A stretch of DNA of 64,000 nucleotides. Origin: Geosiphon pyriformis (lineage: Eukaryota; Glomeromycota; Glomeromycetes; Archaeosporales; Geosiphonaceae). Shown here piece by piece: positions 48,818-61,331 of this stretch; positions within the stretch are counted from its first letter, which is position 1; each line of letters opens with the position of its first letter. Location of the stretch: contig JAAOMT010000294.1 in the NCBI GenBank assembly GCA_016748015.1, positions 368,393 to 432,392 on the forward strand, written 5' to 3'. The notes beneath the pieces were generated by a model, which was not told the DNA's origin, searched no databases, and saw nothing but the letters and a program-made list of their open reading frames with translations. A program made the translations under genes and the position numbers.

Positions 48818-51597
48818 TTATCCTGGAATTCGGGATCCGCTTCTACCGAGGCCATTATCATTGCCCTCAACCATTGTGGGGGAGAATTTCAGCCAAAAAT
48901 TAAGACCTACTGCAAAAACCAAAGCAATGCAAACCACTGTTGGGAATACAAGGTCGTCTACAAAGTTTCCAAAGATATGTAAATGTGTTCCCAAATATTT
49001 GAAATTTGATCAGTATTAATAAGAATTTACCATAAGGCCCAGGATCCCTAGAGTTGATCATATCATTTCTTTTGTGGAATTGATTAAGGGAATAAAGCAA
49101 AATACTAAGGCTTATAATCGAATATAAGAGGCCGAAAGATCTCCCAATCTTATCGTTTCCAGCGTTGAACAAAGCCAATGAGAAAGTTCCCAATAAGACG
49201 CTAAATCTCATCCATGCAAAGAAAGTTCTTTCGTTCGCAAAATAAACTTTGGGTTCAACGCGGATTGGGGTCTCAACATGTTGTGGGACGTGAACAGCTG
49301 GAGGTAAATTAGAAGGTGGCTCATTAGAAGTTGGGTAAAAGATATTTCTCAACTTGCTCAACAAAGTTGGTATGTTTGAAATGAATCTCGTGACACTATT
49401 GTCATCATGTTCACCCAGAAGAGGTGTGCTTTCATTAACATCTTCCCCTTTGTCTTCATGATGACCATTCCTATGGTCGACTGCTTTTCCCTTTCCTTTC
49501 CTTTGATTGTCTTTATCAACAATAACTTCGACATAGTTCATCGCTTTATTTGGTGAAGAGCGTCGTCTTCCGTTATGTGAGCTGTTGCGTCCATTTGATG
49601 GAATAAACATCGGAAGAGTTGAAGAATTTGATGCTGTTTCATCATTAGGAGTTTTGAGAATATCTTTATCAACATTGGGGAGCTATTAAATTAAGTCAAG
49701 AAAGGTATCAATATATCTCTAATGGTAGCGTTGATGACAATATTAAAACATATGCAAGAAAACTTACCCAGAATGGTAGAGAGGGGGCTTCAGAAGTGAA
49801 AAGCGTTGCAACACCATGAACAAATTTGGAAAATTGAGGAGCTTTTTCAACCTTTGGTAGGATTTTGGTGATTCGTAAAAATAAAATTACCATTTTAGAT
49901 TAAGTACCAAAGAATATGTGTAGATCTGCTTGAAATTTACCAAATGACTCTCAATCAATTCCCGAACCCAGCTCGGCTCTTGCTCGTTCTCTTCTAACTT
50001 TAATTTAATCTCAAGAATAGCGTAAGGGAATTTGGAAACATCAGAAGATGTTTTGCCAAATAGATTTTGATCTTCAATATCCGTACGACGCCATTCATCA
50101 GCCTTACGCCTGATGATATGGTTGAAATTGTCTTCACGAATAGACACAAAATCTGTGTCCAAGGAAATTCGACAGCGGGCGTCTCCTGGAATCTGAAAGG
50201 CCATTCGATTACAAATAGTGCGAAGCACTATTCCACATATGCAAATTAAAATGGCAAAAATTATCAGCTCACTTAAACTAAAATTTATTAGATGCTCAAC
50301 TGACTTCAACTTTACCAGGTGTGAGCTTTTTCTTAAGTATAGTGGTTTGAATTTCTGATACCAGATTTTCGAATTGCTTTATTTCCTCTTCTTTTTTGGG
50401 AATTTCTCTCATTTTTTCGATCGTCTTTTTCATATCGTAGTTTCCGTTGAGGAATTGATTGACATATTTCTCTTTGATCATGAACTGTTCCTTAATCTCT
50501 TTATCACCTTCTCGTTGCATTTTACGCTCAATAAAAACTTCGTTAGTAACCTCTTTACTTCCGTACCAGCGCAATCTGATAACCTGTTCTCCTCCTTTAT
50601 GATCAATTTTATCCTGGTAAAGCTCAAGATTCTGGTTATCAAGATAAATTGTACTGAGGGATGGGTCAAAGGCAGCTTTGTAAATCAAAACCGGAAGATG
50701 ACGAAGTATAGTTGTCTTGACTTCCATTATGTTATTTGGATGAACCCAGAATTTGTGATTTTGACGGAGAAACCGTTGTGAGGACAAAAGTGTGGGAGGC
50801 TTCCAAGATGAGGAAAGCGATAAAGAGAAATTGGCCGGGGAAGGGGGTATTTTTGGATCTTGCTGGTCATATCCAAGCCCCACATGCACAATGTGATAAA
50901 GTTTGGAAAGTTGTACGATTATAGGCTCATATGTCTCCTTATAAAAGGGACAAGCATTCAGCCGAACATTAAACATTGGACGAAGCATGTATCGCGTTCG
51001 TCTGAAAATTCGCAATGAAACTTGAGTATCGAGTCATTGTTGGAAAAGGAATTTGAAAATGGGAGCGATTTCTAGATATTGATTATTTGCTCTATCCCAA
51101 TTACTGGGACATGGGGGATTCTTACCTATCATGCTTCTTAACAATTTTAATGATACCAGTATAATTCAAACGGGCATATTTTGCCAACTCATTCAGCTCT
51201 TCAGTGATAGAATTAATCTCACTCTCTACTTCAGCATAAATATCAGGTACATTTATCGGTGAGTTTCGATTAATAGAAGCAACTGCATTTTCACAATGGT
51301 GCACGCGATCTTTAATTTCTTCGATTTTAGCATTTTGAAAAGCATAAATCTTGAAAAAATTTAGGATAGGAAAAAATTTAAACGAGACTAGTGCAAAGAA
51401 AAAAGAAATTTGCGTTGCTTAAAATGCACCTTCTCCAATTCCTTATCCAACCGTTCAACAAATTCTGATTCATGTTTTTCCGTATATCCATCTTGGTTTT
51501 CACCAAGTTTTAAACGCTTTTTCAGACCACTATAATCCAGATAATACTCTGCCCATTCTTTATAGAGGGCTCCTTCTAGTTGACTTCCGAATTTCAT
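48818..51597 (-). CDS. VTC4: VTC4-like polyphosphate polymerase (SPX-VTC-DUF202)
   Basis: Seven exons in phase (51597-51430, 51349-51126, 51001-50316, 50227-49941, 49851-49768, 49682-49031, 48957-48818) give 746 residues, close to yeast Vtc4 (about 720). Residues 1-130 are an SPX domain, starting MKFGSQLEGALYKEWAEYYL and ending NYTGIIKIVKKHDR, the basic cluster that senses inositol pyrophosphates. Residues about 165-500 form the polyphosphate polymerase tunnel: KFWVHPNNIMEVKT, IYLDNQNLELY, RLRWYG with its two tunnel arginines, ERK, and FPYAILEIKLKL with the metal-binding Glu. A linker with a possible vacuolar sorting motif (ESTPLLGE) precedes three C-terminal helices (DUF202/VTC1 type). It should make inorganic polyphosphate from ATP at the vacuole membrane. 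RLRWYG and the overall fit favour VTC4 over the regulatory VTC2/3; this is not certain. Confidence 0.9.
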
Positions 51598-52352
51598 TTC
51601 AGCTCTTCAATATTCCTTCAGTAATTGGATTTATACCTGCCTAATTGCGGAATTGGAGATAGTGTCGAATATGATCTTATTAGAAAGAATCAATGAATTA
51701 TAAAAAAAATTCGTAGTCTCAAAGAAAATCAGTAGTTAAATAAATTTTACACCAAGAGTGATTTTGATCAATTATACTGGTGTAAGTTTTACGGCTATAT
51801 TTGTACAATTGCACTGCATTTTGTTGGCGTTTCTATATATACTAACCACGTTTTAAGGTTGGTAGATAGTTTACCTCGCTTTAGTTAGCCTGTCAGACAA
51901 TTGGGTAAAAAATTTTGATCCTCGCGCTTGAAGGCGTTAAAGTATTAAAAATTCTGACATTTAAGGCGCTTTTAATCACCAGTTCATCTATGACGACAAC
52001 AATCCCATTTTATTTGACTATGACGTTTAGGCCAATGTAAAGCTGTTATTCCCTCCAAAAGATGCTTTGATCCGTGGACTTTTGGATGGAATCTAAAAAA
52101 TCCGCATCCCTTGTGTATGGAGGCGAATCTAAACCACGTGATATAAACATTGCAAAGTCGTCTTTTATGTTATGATTTTGTGAAACAAACTGTTTCAATA
52201 ACTCTAGAAAAGAAGCAGTGTTCCTAGTTCAAGTTGATCAATTTTCCTTTCTCACAGGGCCAATTGTCAGGGACACCATTAAGCATCATAAAACTCTAAA
52301 CTCTCCGCATCAATGGTCATTTGGCTTCAATTTCCAGCTTGATCTCATTACA
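51598..52352. promoter_or_regulatory. Shared divergent promoter region, VTC4 and CAX genes
   Basis: The 755 bases between the two opposite-facing start codons must hold both promoters unless distant elements act. I saw no clear PHO-type CACGTG box. CCACGTGA near 52134-52141 contains CACGTG-like core ACGTG; reading the flanks, it is CCACGTGATATA, so a true CACGTG hexamer is present there. Confidence 0.5.
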
Positions 52353-53940
52353 ATGGCAAAAAACGATTCAATAACATTTGAGACTATAACTTCAGACCAA
52401 AATCATGATGAAATTCCACGAATACAAATTGTGAACGTTGACACAACAGCAAGATTAGTCGAGAACCGCAAATTTTACAATAGATTTGTGAAAATTTCGA
52501 ACATTATTGGGATAGTTTTGGTAATAATATTGTTCCCACTGGGAATTCTTTCAAAACATTTGAATTGGGGTGACACCACAACCTTTCTTCTAAATTTTGG
52601 AGCGATTCTGCCACTTTCAAAATTTGCTGATTCATTAGCAGAACATATTGGGAAGATGTTTGGACAGGTAAGAAAAATTTTGAAAATCAAATCAGTATTA
52701 AGTTTCTATTAATTTCAAAATTTTAAACCAAATTATTAAGAAACTTGCTGTCCTTTTTGATGTGACATTCGGGCACGCAGTTGATTTAACTGTGGCCATA
52801 ATTACTCTTACCTATGGTCAAATTTACATGGTGAAAGCCTTTCTCTTCGGTTCGATTATCTCAAGTCTTTTATTGATTCTTGGTCTGAAAACTCTACTTG
52901 TCGGGATCAAAATTTCGGAACACCCATATCCAACTACAGCAGCACAGACAGATTCAAGTTTAATGACGCTAGCAGCACTTTCCTTGGTACTCTTTGGTGG
53001 GCTTACGTTGCAATTGGATGCGGAAAGACTTTTGAACGTGAGTCGTGGCGCTTCATTGGTATTATTAATTGTTTACGTGCTCTATTTGTATTTTAAGGTA
53101 AGGCAAAATTAATACCTAGTAAAGGATCATTCTCATCTTTATAGTAGAGATGTGCTAATATTTTGGAATTTCTTAGCTAAAGACACATGCATTTCTTTAT
53201 GCAAAAGTATATCAAGATGAAAACAGAGTTACCCAGAAGAACATTACTAGTCTATGGCTCGCTTTTCCAATATTTGTTGTGGCAACTGTGGCAGCAGGAC
53301 TGTGTGCTGATTACATGGTAAATTCAATTGAAGGATTAGTGAATGGTTTGAGTTTGAGCAAATCGTTTATTGGATTTATATTTTTGCCATTTGCAAGTAA
53401 AATGCCGGAAGTAAGTACTTTTTTGATGACTTTGACTGTAAATTCTATTAGAATTTTTCTCAATTTAATGAACCTCCTCATTAAGCTTCGGTCAATCCTT
53501 AAAATAATCTTGAGTGAACCCGTGTTAACTGAGGCTGTTTGTGAAGCTGCGGATGCAAGTGTGGTCAGTGATCTAACAGAAATTAGAATTGGGAATAACA
53601 TTAAATCCTAAAATATTTTTATTTTCTGCTATATAGCAAATTTCCCTCTTTATAGCACCTTTGCTGGTCATACTTGGATGGATAATCAATCAACCAATGA
53701 CATTGGCATTTGGCATCAATGAGACAATTGCCTTATTCATATCAGCTTTATTGACAAATCTTTTAGTCCAGGTTAGTTAGGGATTTCTTGATTTTACAGA
53801 ATTTTGTGGAGTTTAAAAGAAATTTGATAAATTTCCAGAATGGTAAATCCAATTGGCTAGGAGGAGTGTTACCTCTCGCCGTGTATGTCATGATAGCATT
53901 GGCATTTTATTTTTATCCAAACGATTATCCAATGAAATGA
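52353..53940 (+). CDS. Divergent CAX-type cation/proton exchanger, possibly broken
   Basis: Six phase-0 exons (52353-52667, 52741-53097, 53177-53410, 53534-53608, 53637-53771, 53839-53940) would give 405 residues. The order fits CAX proteins: a cytosolic N-terminus, NFGAILPLSKFADSLAEHIG, the first alpha repeat VTFGHAVDLTVAII, GSIISSLLLILG, a central charged loop, the second repeat region and a conserved end (QNGKSNWLGGVLPLA). The alpha repeats are unusual: GNAVE is GHAVD, and the second GN-x-x-E region reads ASKMPEA. After 53608 the expected donor is missing; the base sequence passes straight into TAA (53609-53611) and the next exon starts at 53637. Either the protein stops there or an odd splice is used. 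CAX proteins load calcium or other cations into vacuoles. Confidence 0.78.
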
Positions 53941-56699
53941 ACAATCCAAGGTTCTATCAAAAAAAAAACCTTTTCCAATTTCCTGTATAGTAAAAAGAGT
54001 ATTGTATACGTGTTTCATTCAAATCTCGCTGCTTGTTCTTTTCTATTTTCTTCTTACATACTGACCTTCAACGGTCTCTTTTTCACCACCCTTTTGTGCA
54101 CCAAATGGACACAATTTACCAAAGACAAACCAATTCCATGTTGATAACTGAAGACATATGCTATTTATACAAAGAATAGTAATGGCTGCTTTTATTTGTA
54201 TTCTCGCAAAAATGAAACATTTAATTCTTTCTGCCATTTTGGCTTCAAAGCCTCGGACAATATCAAGGCTTATGGCGTTCAAATTTAAATTAAGTTGGCT
54301 TTAAATGTAACTCATATTCTATTAATTAATGTAAGTTATGTCCTACTTTTAAATCACTTATTTTCACTGCACTTTTTTTCTTGTTCAATAATATAAATCA
54401 TAGAATTACACAAGCCTAAGAGTTGGTTGAAAACAGGTGTTAAAACTTTATACATGATTAATAAATCTGTGGAAATTTGATAAAATACTTTTTTCTCACA
54501 ATATTAAAAAACTAAATAAAATAACCAAAATAAAATAAATACAAATTTTACGTTTTTTAAAAAGTCAAATTTTCTAAAATTACTTTTTATATATATTCAT
54601 GTGAATGATAATTAAGATCATCAATTTCTGCAATAATTTCTAGGTTACTTAATGAATTAAATAGTTATAATATTAACTCATTGTTTAATAAACTAATATC
54701 CTTCGTTATTAAGAGAATTCAATCTAAAAGGTTTTTTACCTCAAGCAGGAAATATACATTTGTTAAAGATGAATTTACAATCGCTTTTCAAAAAGAGAGA
54801 AAACTGTGACTTTAATTATCAAAGCCCAAAATCAAGAATTTGAATAGGCTGAAAGAAAGATATTAAATTGCAAAATTAGAAAATTCAAAGTTCTTTAAAA
54901 AATCTCAGTCAAGTCAATTCATGTTTAAAAGCTGATTAATTATTATATTTAATTTGAATTAAGTATAAATTAATGTAAGAAAAATTATATATTAAATAAT
55001 AAAAATATTTTTTTATCAAATAAAAATTTTGCTAAAAGTTAATATATAAAGTATTATAAAATTAGGTTTTTCTTTTGCTTATATTAATAATATTTACTAA
55101 ATTAATATATATATTCATCAAAATAGTCAAATCTTTAAAATACAAATCTGAAATACGATTTTTATTTTTTAATGATTTATCTAAATCTTATTATCCCATT
55201 TTCAATTAGTAAAATAATTGAATTTTTTTAATCTTGAGGAGTATAGCAATATTTTAATAATATTAAATTAAATTTTTTTAAAAAAGGTGTAAGAAAATAT
55301 TTATAAAATTATAACAAATAATATAACATGGGAAAAATTAATATGTATAATGTAAATATATGTAATTGTTAAAAATTAATTTTCTCCGATACTATAATTG
55401 ATTACAATATTATTAAAATAAAATTCGTAAATTAAAATGCATGATTTTTATTAATATAATTAATATAATTTATTAATGGATTTTTTACAAATAATTGATG
55501 TTTAGAAATATAATATTGTTTTTGTTAAGAGAAATATTTTTTAAAAATATTTATTCGAAATTATAAAAGTCATAAAAATATTAAATAAAATAATAATTTA
55601 AATTGTTTTAAAAAGCATTTGTCATTTGCAAATATATATAGAAATATTTATAATATTTTAATCAGATAAAAATTATTATATAACTTCAATTGAAAAATTA
55701 TTAATTATATTTTGAATTTGATAAAAATCGCATTTTATAATAAAATTTATATATTTTTAATTTTATATTTAAAAAACTTTACAATAAATACAGTATGTTA
55801 CAGAAACACTAGAATCAAAATATATTATTATTAGATTGTAATAATTACATAAATAACTTATTTAATCAAATAATTTATTAAAAATAAAATAAATATTATT
55901 CACTTTTTATAATATATTGCTTTAATTCAACAAAGTTGTTAGACATATATTTTTTTTGTATTGCTTTTGACAATGTTAACAAAATTTTGACTGGATTTCA
56001 ATTAAAGTTGTTTAATAATTAATCCAAAATTTCAAGTAGATTTCGTCAAAAAAAAATTGAACAAGATAATTTTTATGTTTCAATTATTGTTTTGCTGCTA
56101 TTATCATTTATTTACAAGGATTTTTTAACTTTTAACCATTTATAATAAAATAAACTAAATTTAAAATTTGCATATTAAACATCAAAAATTATGTTTTATT
56201 TTTGCACAAATTGCTTGGTTTTTTTGTAATACAATACATAAATTTAATAACACTTTTTTCTTTTGTTAATTTTTGGACTATTAAAAATTAAAAAATCATC
56301 AAAACTTTTACTTTATACAAAAGTTTGTTTCTATATATTATATTTAAAATTAGCTTTTTAGCATTTTTATACTGTTTGGACTTTTTTTATTAAAGTTTAA
56401 TAAGTGTAGCCCAATTGCTATCTAGTATACAGAACCAAAACCAAAAGTCCTAGTTAAATGCAATTTATGCTTTTTCTACATGTCACCAGTTATTCGGACC
56501 AATTAAAAACATACTATACTGATATTTTAAAAAAAAAACTTATTCAAAGAAGAGATCTTTTGAACAACTTCAAATAATATAGCATTATTAAAAACCAAGC
56601 CTACCAATCAGTCAGTTATTTTAAAGATATTAGACTTAATATTAACTAATTTATATTTCTAAAGTGACAATAAATTAGCAAATATATTATTATCAATAA
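53941..56699. other. Extremely AT-rich intergenic tract
   Basis: From about 54300 on, the sequence is almost wholly A and T with short ATTAATA-type words and no gene. A minus-strand frame at 54282-54043 (79 residues, ending EGQYVRRK) lies just past the exchanger gene. It has a hydrophobic middle and a well-mixed end, but no family or start support. Confidence 0.4.
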
Positions 56700-58640
56700 T
56701 AAACAAATTTACATAAGAGCCAGATATATCAATTTTCTAATAGCTATACTTATTTTTTAAAACAATCATATTTTGTTTTAGTTTACTTACAGCTTTGCTA
56801 AAAATATTCATATGTACTAAAATTTTATTGATTTTAAGACTAAAAACATTGTTTAATTTAAAATAACTCTTAACAAACTGCTCAAACACAATAACCAATG
56901 TATCAACAGACTTAACAATTGAATTGACTAAAGCCAAAAGCTTAACCAAACTGGATTTCAAAGATGTCAGCTAAGAAAAAATCAAAAAATTACTAAAAAC
57001 TACAAAAAAAAAGCAGATATCATTAAAAAAAAACTCAAAAGAATCTAAAAGAGCAAAGGTCTTAGCATAAAAAATATTTCTCACAAAATATGGTTTAAAC
57101 ATCTTGAAAATCTTAAAAAAAGGAGGTGAAAAAACTTTACAATCTACTGTTAAATGGCTCATTTCTTGATATCTAAAACAGTACCAATATCTAAAAGTTT
57201 TTTATTAGATATAATACTTTTTTAGTGTATTAGTTTTAAAAACTACAGCATTCAAATCAACTTAAAATCCAAATATAATTAGAGCAAACCAGAAATAATT
57301 ACTAAAATTAGAAGAGTAAAAATAAAACATATTTGATCACTAACTTAAGAAATCATATTACTGATTTTAAAAGCAGTACAGCCAAAAAAAAGATTGATCA
57401 ACTTGGTTTTAAACTTATTATAAAACAGAATAGTTTTATTTTGATTTACTAAAAAAAAAATTTTAATACTATTTTTATTTACTAAAACTGATCAATAATT
57501 TAAAGTAAACATAACAGAGTTTAATTTATTAAAGTAAATAACTATGTATTATTAAATACCAACAGACTTTAGTACAACATAAGCAACTTTATTAAATACA
57601 CTAAAAACCATTTTAATATTAGCAGCAAATATATTCAAAAACATATTATACAGTATAATAGCAGCAAAAAAAAAACCAGATTCAGAAATTACTAAAAACT
57701 TGGCAATTTTAAAAGTGGTTAAATAAACAAAGCTTGTAAGCTCAATTAAAAAAGTAGTTTCCAAAGATTTTAAAAAGCAAACTTTATACAAAAAAGCTTT
57801 ATATTGTTTTTTAATACCAACTTTATATCTAAGAAATTATATACAGACTGTAAAATAATCTTAATATAAGCTAATCTGATTTTAAAAATAGCACTAAGCA
57901 CTAGAGTAAAGGTTATCTACTCAGTAAATTTTTGATAATTAATAATAGATTTTTAAGTATTATTAATGACAATACCAAAAACCAGTAAAAAAGATAATTT
58001 AGTTTTTATCTAATTAATTTAGTTTTTAAGAACAAATAATTCTACAGAAAATAGTTGTTTTATTTCTAAAACCAGCAAAAATCTGTTAGAAGACACTATA
58101 TTTGGCAATACAACTAATAGTTAATCTGGCCTATTTTAGATAATATGCTAAATAATACAACAGAAATTTTATCTAAGATTTTATTAAAAACTACCAAAAA
58201 ATTTGATATAACAACAACAAAAGCAAGTAACTGTCTCTACTTTTTTGAACTTTTAGTCTTTTTAACTATTTTTTTTTGAAGAAAAAATACTAACAACATT
58301 AGGTATAAAAACTATAAAAGAGAAAACCAGCTTGTTGATTAATCTGTTATTAAAAATTTTTGAGTTTTTGGAAGGAGTAGAAATAATACTGAAACTAATC
58401 TAAATGTGTTTCTTTAAGAGAATTTTGATTGGTAAAAAACCAGCCAAAGATGAAAAAGATGTTTTAGTAATCACTAAAGACAGTTTTTACTATTAATATT
58501 TAATAAAAAGACTTCTAAAACATTTTGTTTAACAGTTTTTACAACAGAAAAGACTTTTCTGGTTAAAACTTTATTAGATATCTTAGAAAAAATATCAGAT
58601 ACAGCTTTTTTACTTTTTGCTCTGGCCATAGTCATAAAAT
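56700..58640 (-). pseudogene. Decayed coding-like tract, probable mobile element
   Basis: The minus strand keeps protein-like pieces, for example MARAKSKKAVSDIFSKISNK starting near 58627, then VVKTVKQNVLEVFLLNINSK, and three open stretches of 63-79 codons between 57791 and 56737. All are cut by stops, and C and G are strongly depleted, with CpG nearly absent. The basic start recalls an ORF1 or gag of a retroelement, but I see no RNA-binding or polymerase motif, so the identity is open. Confidence 0.35.
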
Positions 58641-59149
58641 TAAAGAGACAAAAAGTAATTATTTTTTTATTTTCTGTTTGGATTTACGAATTTAAATATG
58701 TTTAACCAAAAAACTCTTTTTAATAAGAATAACAATAAAATTATAACAAAAAAAAAATAAACAACATTTTTAAATATTTTTATTTTTAATACAAAAAAAA
58801 ACAAAAATCATGAATAACAGATTAACAATGTAAAAAAAATTAAAAATTCTAAGTTTTTATTAAAGTACTTAATGTAATTAATTTTGAAAAAAAGTTAATA
58901 TATTAATTAGCAAAAAAATAAAACAAATAATATATATTAACTTTTTATTATTAAAATTATTAAAAAAAACACTTATAGAAGAATTTTAATAAAAACGTTT
59001 AATTTGTATTAGAAATTTTAAAGTATAAGATTATTAATAATTATATATAATATTAATATAAAGTTTTAATTTTTAATATTTTAAATAAAAATCTTTTTAT
59101 AATAAAAATAAATATAATATTATTAAAAAATAAATTTATTTGCATATTC

Positions 59150-60790
59150 TTATAAGAATCTTTAAATAGTTCATGCAATATTAAAGAAACTTGTAAAAGT
59201 TGTTTGTTTTTGTTTATCTTATGAAGTATACATTTAACATAAGCAAGCTTACTAACTGCATCATAAAACTCCTTGCTATTTTTAAGCTTCGTAAACTGTT
59301 CAAGATTTGTAATAGCAGTTAGTGCATCCTTAATACTCATTACTTTCTATACCTCTTGTTCTTCATCAGAGCTATCATGCTTTGTTTTACGATTTGTTAT
59401 AATATAATTTGCAATCTCATCATCATCTAGATGTTCCAAAATAATTGTATTGTTTTCTTCAGATAGATTTACCAACTCTTCAATTGATAAGTATGTACGA
59501 TTTGGCTGTATGCAATTGAACTCTTTGTAGCAATCCTTAATCTTTTCTAATACTATCTTTTGATTATAATTAGCTATTATTTCCAAGTTTGCAGTTTCAT
59601 TCTGAAAGTTGTCATTTGTATTGATTGGAAGAATGCCAACTTTGTGCCAGCAATGAGCAATTATTTCATTTGAAACATTTTTCCATGCCCTATAAATTAG
59701 ACACATTGCTTGAAGTTAGTTGATTGCATAAATATCATCGGCCCCATTATCAAAAAGATCCAATACATGGTAAAAAAAATGGCGACAGTAATGTGTCTTA
59801 AAACAATGAATAATTCCAGCATCAAGTTAGATGCAAACCGTTCTACATGAATATTTGTAATAGATCTCGTATCATAGTTGTGACCAGCAAAATTGTCTAC
59901 TAACAACAATATGTTTTGGTTTTTTTTATGCAGCTGATAGTCCCAATCAACAAGCCACTGTCAAAAAATATCACCAGTCATCTAAGCACAAGTGTTTGAA
60001 TAATACTGGAAACCAAGTTGCTCTCCTGTTTTCTTTTGAAAACAGTGTGGACGTATAGCATGACCAATAATAAGTGGTGGCAAACACTCAGTTCCATCAT
60101 TGGTTGTAAAGGCAAGTGTCAGTCACACTTCTAATTGTTTGGTGCCATGATATTGTAGCAAGACCTCGATTTGGTGATATGACATAAAATAGTGCAGTTT
60201 CATCCATGTTGACAATATCGCATAACTTCCAATCAACAAGAAGTGTCATTACATGCACTCACTCATCTTCAATATGCTCAACATTGGCTGATGATGCATC
60301 ACCATGAAAGTGAAGTAAATGCAATCCAACACGGTCTTTAAAGCTCTCAAGCCAGCCATTGGATAGTTTTTGGCACTCATTTTCTGGAATATCTAATTGA
60401 TCATAGAACTTTATGCCAGCAGCTCGAATTACATCTCATTCCACGCGATTCTGCCTCTTGAACAAAAATAACAAGTGCTTTATCAAAGCCAGGATTAAAT
60501 ACTGTGCGTATAGGCTTGCTAGTCAAGTCACGTATTGTATTTGCTCATGGACAAAGATTTGGCCCAAGCCGAAACTAGAGGCTGTTTCATGTATGGAAAA
60601 CCGTTTTCCTTAAAGTGCCTTGCAGTTTTTGATTGGTTTTTATCATTTGCATGATATCAATCAAGCACCATAAGCTTATCATGAAGTGTAGCATTCTCAC
60701 GACTTTGCGGAATGCAAGCTAAAGAGATAGCATGCTTTTTGCTATTAGACGTGGTGGAATCAAAAGGCAAAGGAAAAGTACGATTAAGAC
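59150..60790 (-). pseudogene. pogo/Tigger-type transposase with internal stops
   Basis: A nearly full-length transposase of the CENP-B/Tigger group, broken by stops and frameshifts. In order on the minus strand: an N-terminal DNA-binding part (NQSKTARHFKENGFPYMKQP), a second helix-turn-helix (AAGIKFYDQLDIPENECQKL), the catalytic block NMDETALFYVISPN, LTLAFTTNDGTECLPPLIIG, the second block ILLLVDNFAGHNYD, and LDAGIIHCFKTHY with LQAMCLIYRAWKNVS in another frame. The C-terminal stretch to about 59350 is still open (ends EEQEV), and the same frame resumes after a TAG with MSIKDALTAITNLEQF. Stops replace Trp in LMVLD*YHA and CA*MTGD, and probably Arg in V*LTLAF. Confidence 0.88.
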
Positions 60791-60817
60791 TCTGATCAGA
60801 TAGGGCTGATCCAAAAA

Positions 60818-60965
60818 TCCGACTTGATTACTCACACAATTGATAATAATTTAAAACTTGGAACAATTCGAAACTCTGATTTGATTACTCACACAATCGA
60901 TGATAATTTAGAACTTGGGACAATTCGAAACTCCGACTTGATTACTTACATGATTAATGATTATT
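60818..60965. repeat. 57-bp tandem repeat, about 2.5 copies
   Basis: The unit runs from a CCGACTTGATTACTCACACA block to ACTTGGAACAATTCGAAACT. The first two copies are nearly identical and the third is partial and more diverged. It abuts the 5' end of the Tigger relic, so it may be part of the element's terminal region. Confidence 0.75.
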
Positions 60966-61074
60966 CTGTTGAATAAGTAATGTTACATTATCATATAGCA
61001 TTTTTAGTCATGGAAATATTGGTTTGCTTTACTACAATTTTACCAGAATAAGCAGAATTTAAACTAAATCTAGC

Positions 61075-61233
61075 ACCTGAGATAACCCATACTGACAGTA
61101 AAAAGTTATGGGTTATTGGGTATCACAGGTATGGGTTATAAACATAGGAATTCTTTAACTACCAAATTGGTAGATTCAAAATGCTATGGCTTATCACAGG
61201 TTATGGGCTATCTCAGTGTGGGTTATCTCAGGT
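61075..61233. mobile_element. MITE-like element with 21-bp terminal inverted repeats
   Basis: The 21 bases at 61075-61095 and those at 61213-61233 are inverted copies with one mismatch (core TGAGATAACCCATA). The 159-bp span is non-coding and holds two more related GGTTAT words in its middle. A target-site duplication is not evident. Confidence 0.6.
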
Positions 61234-61331
61234 TTTACGTAAGGATGAGGGTAAAATTTTTGACTAGAATCAGGTTTCGTTTACACCAACCAACATTAAA
61301 AGTATCGACAGTTTCCTAGACAAAGAAAATC

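Noticed and set aside
54043-54282. Minus-strand 79-codon frame after the exchanger gene
   Set aside because: The composition is plausible but I could not identify a family or promoter, so it is only mentioned in the tract entry.
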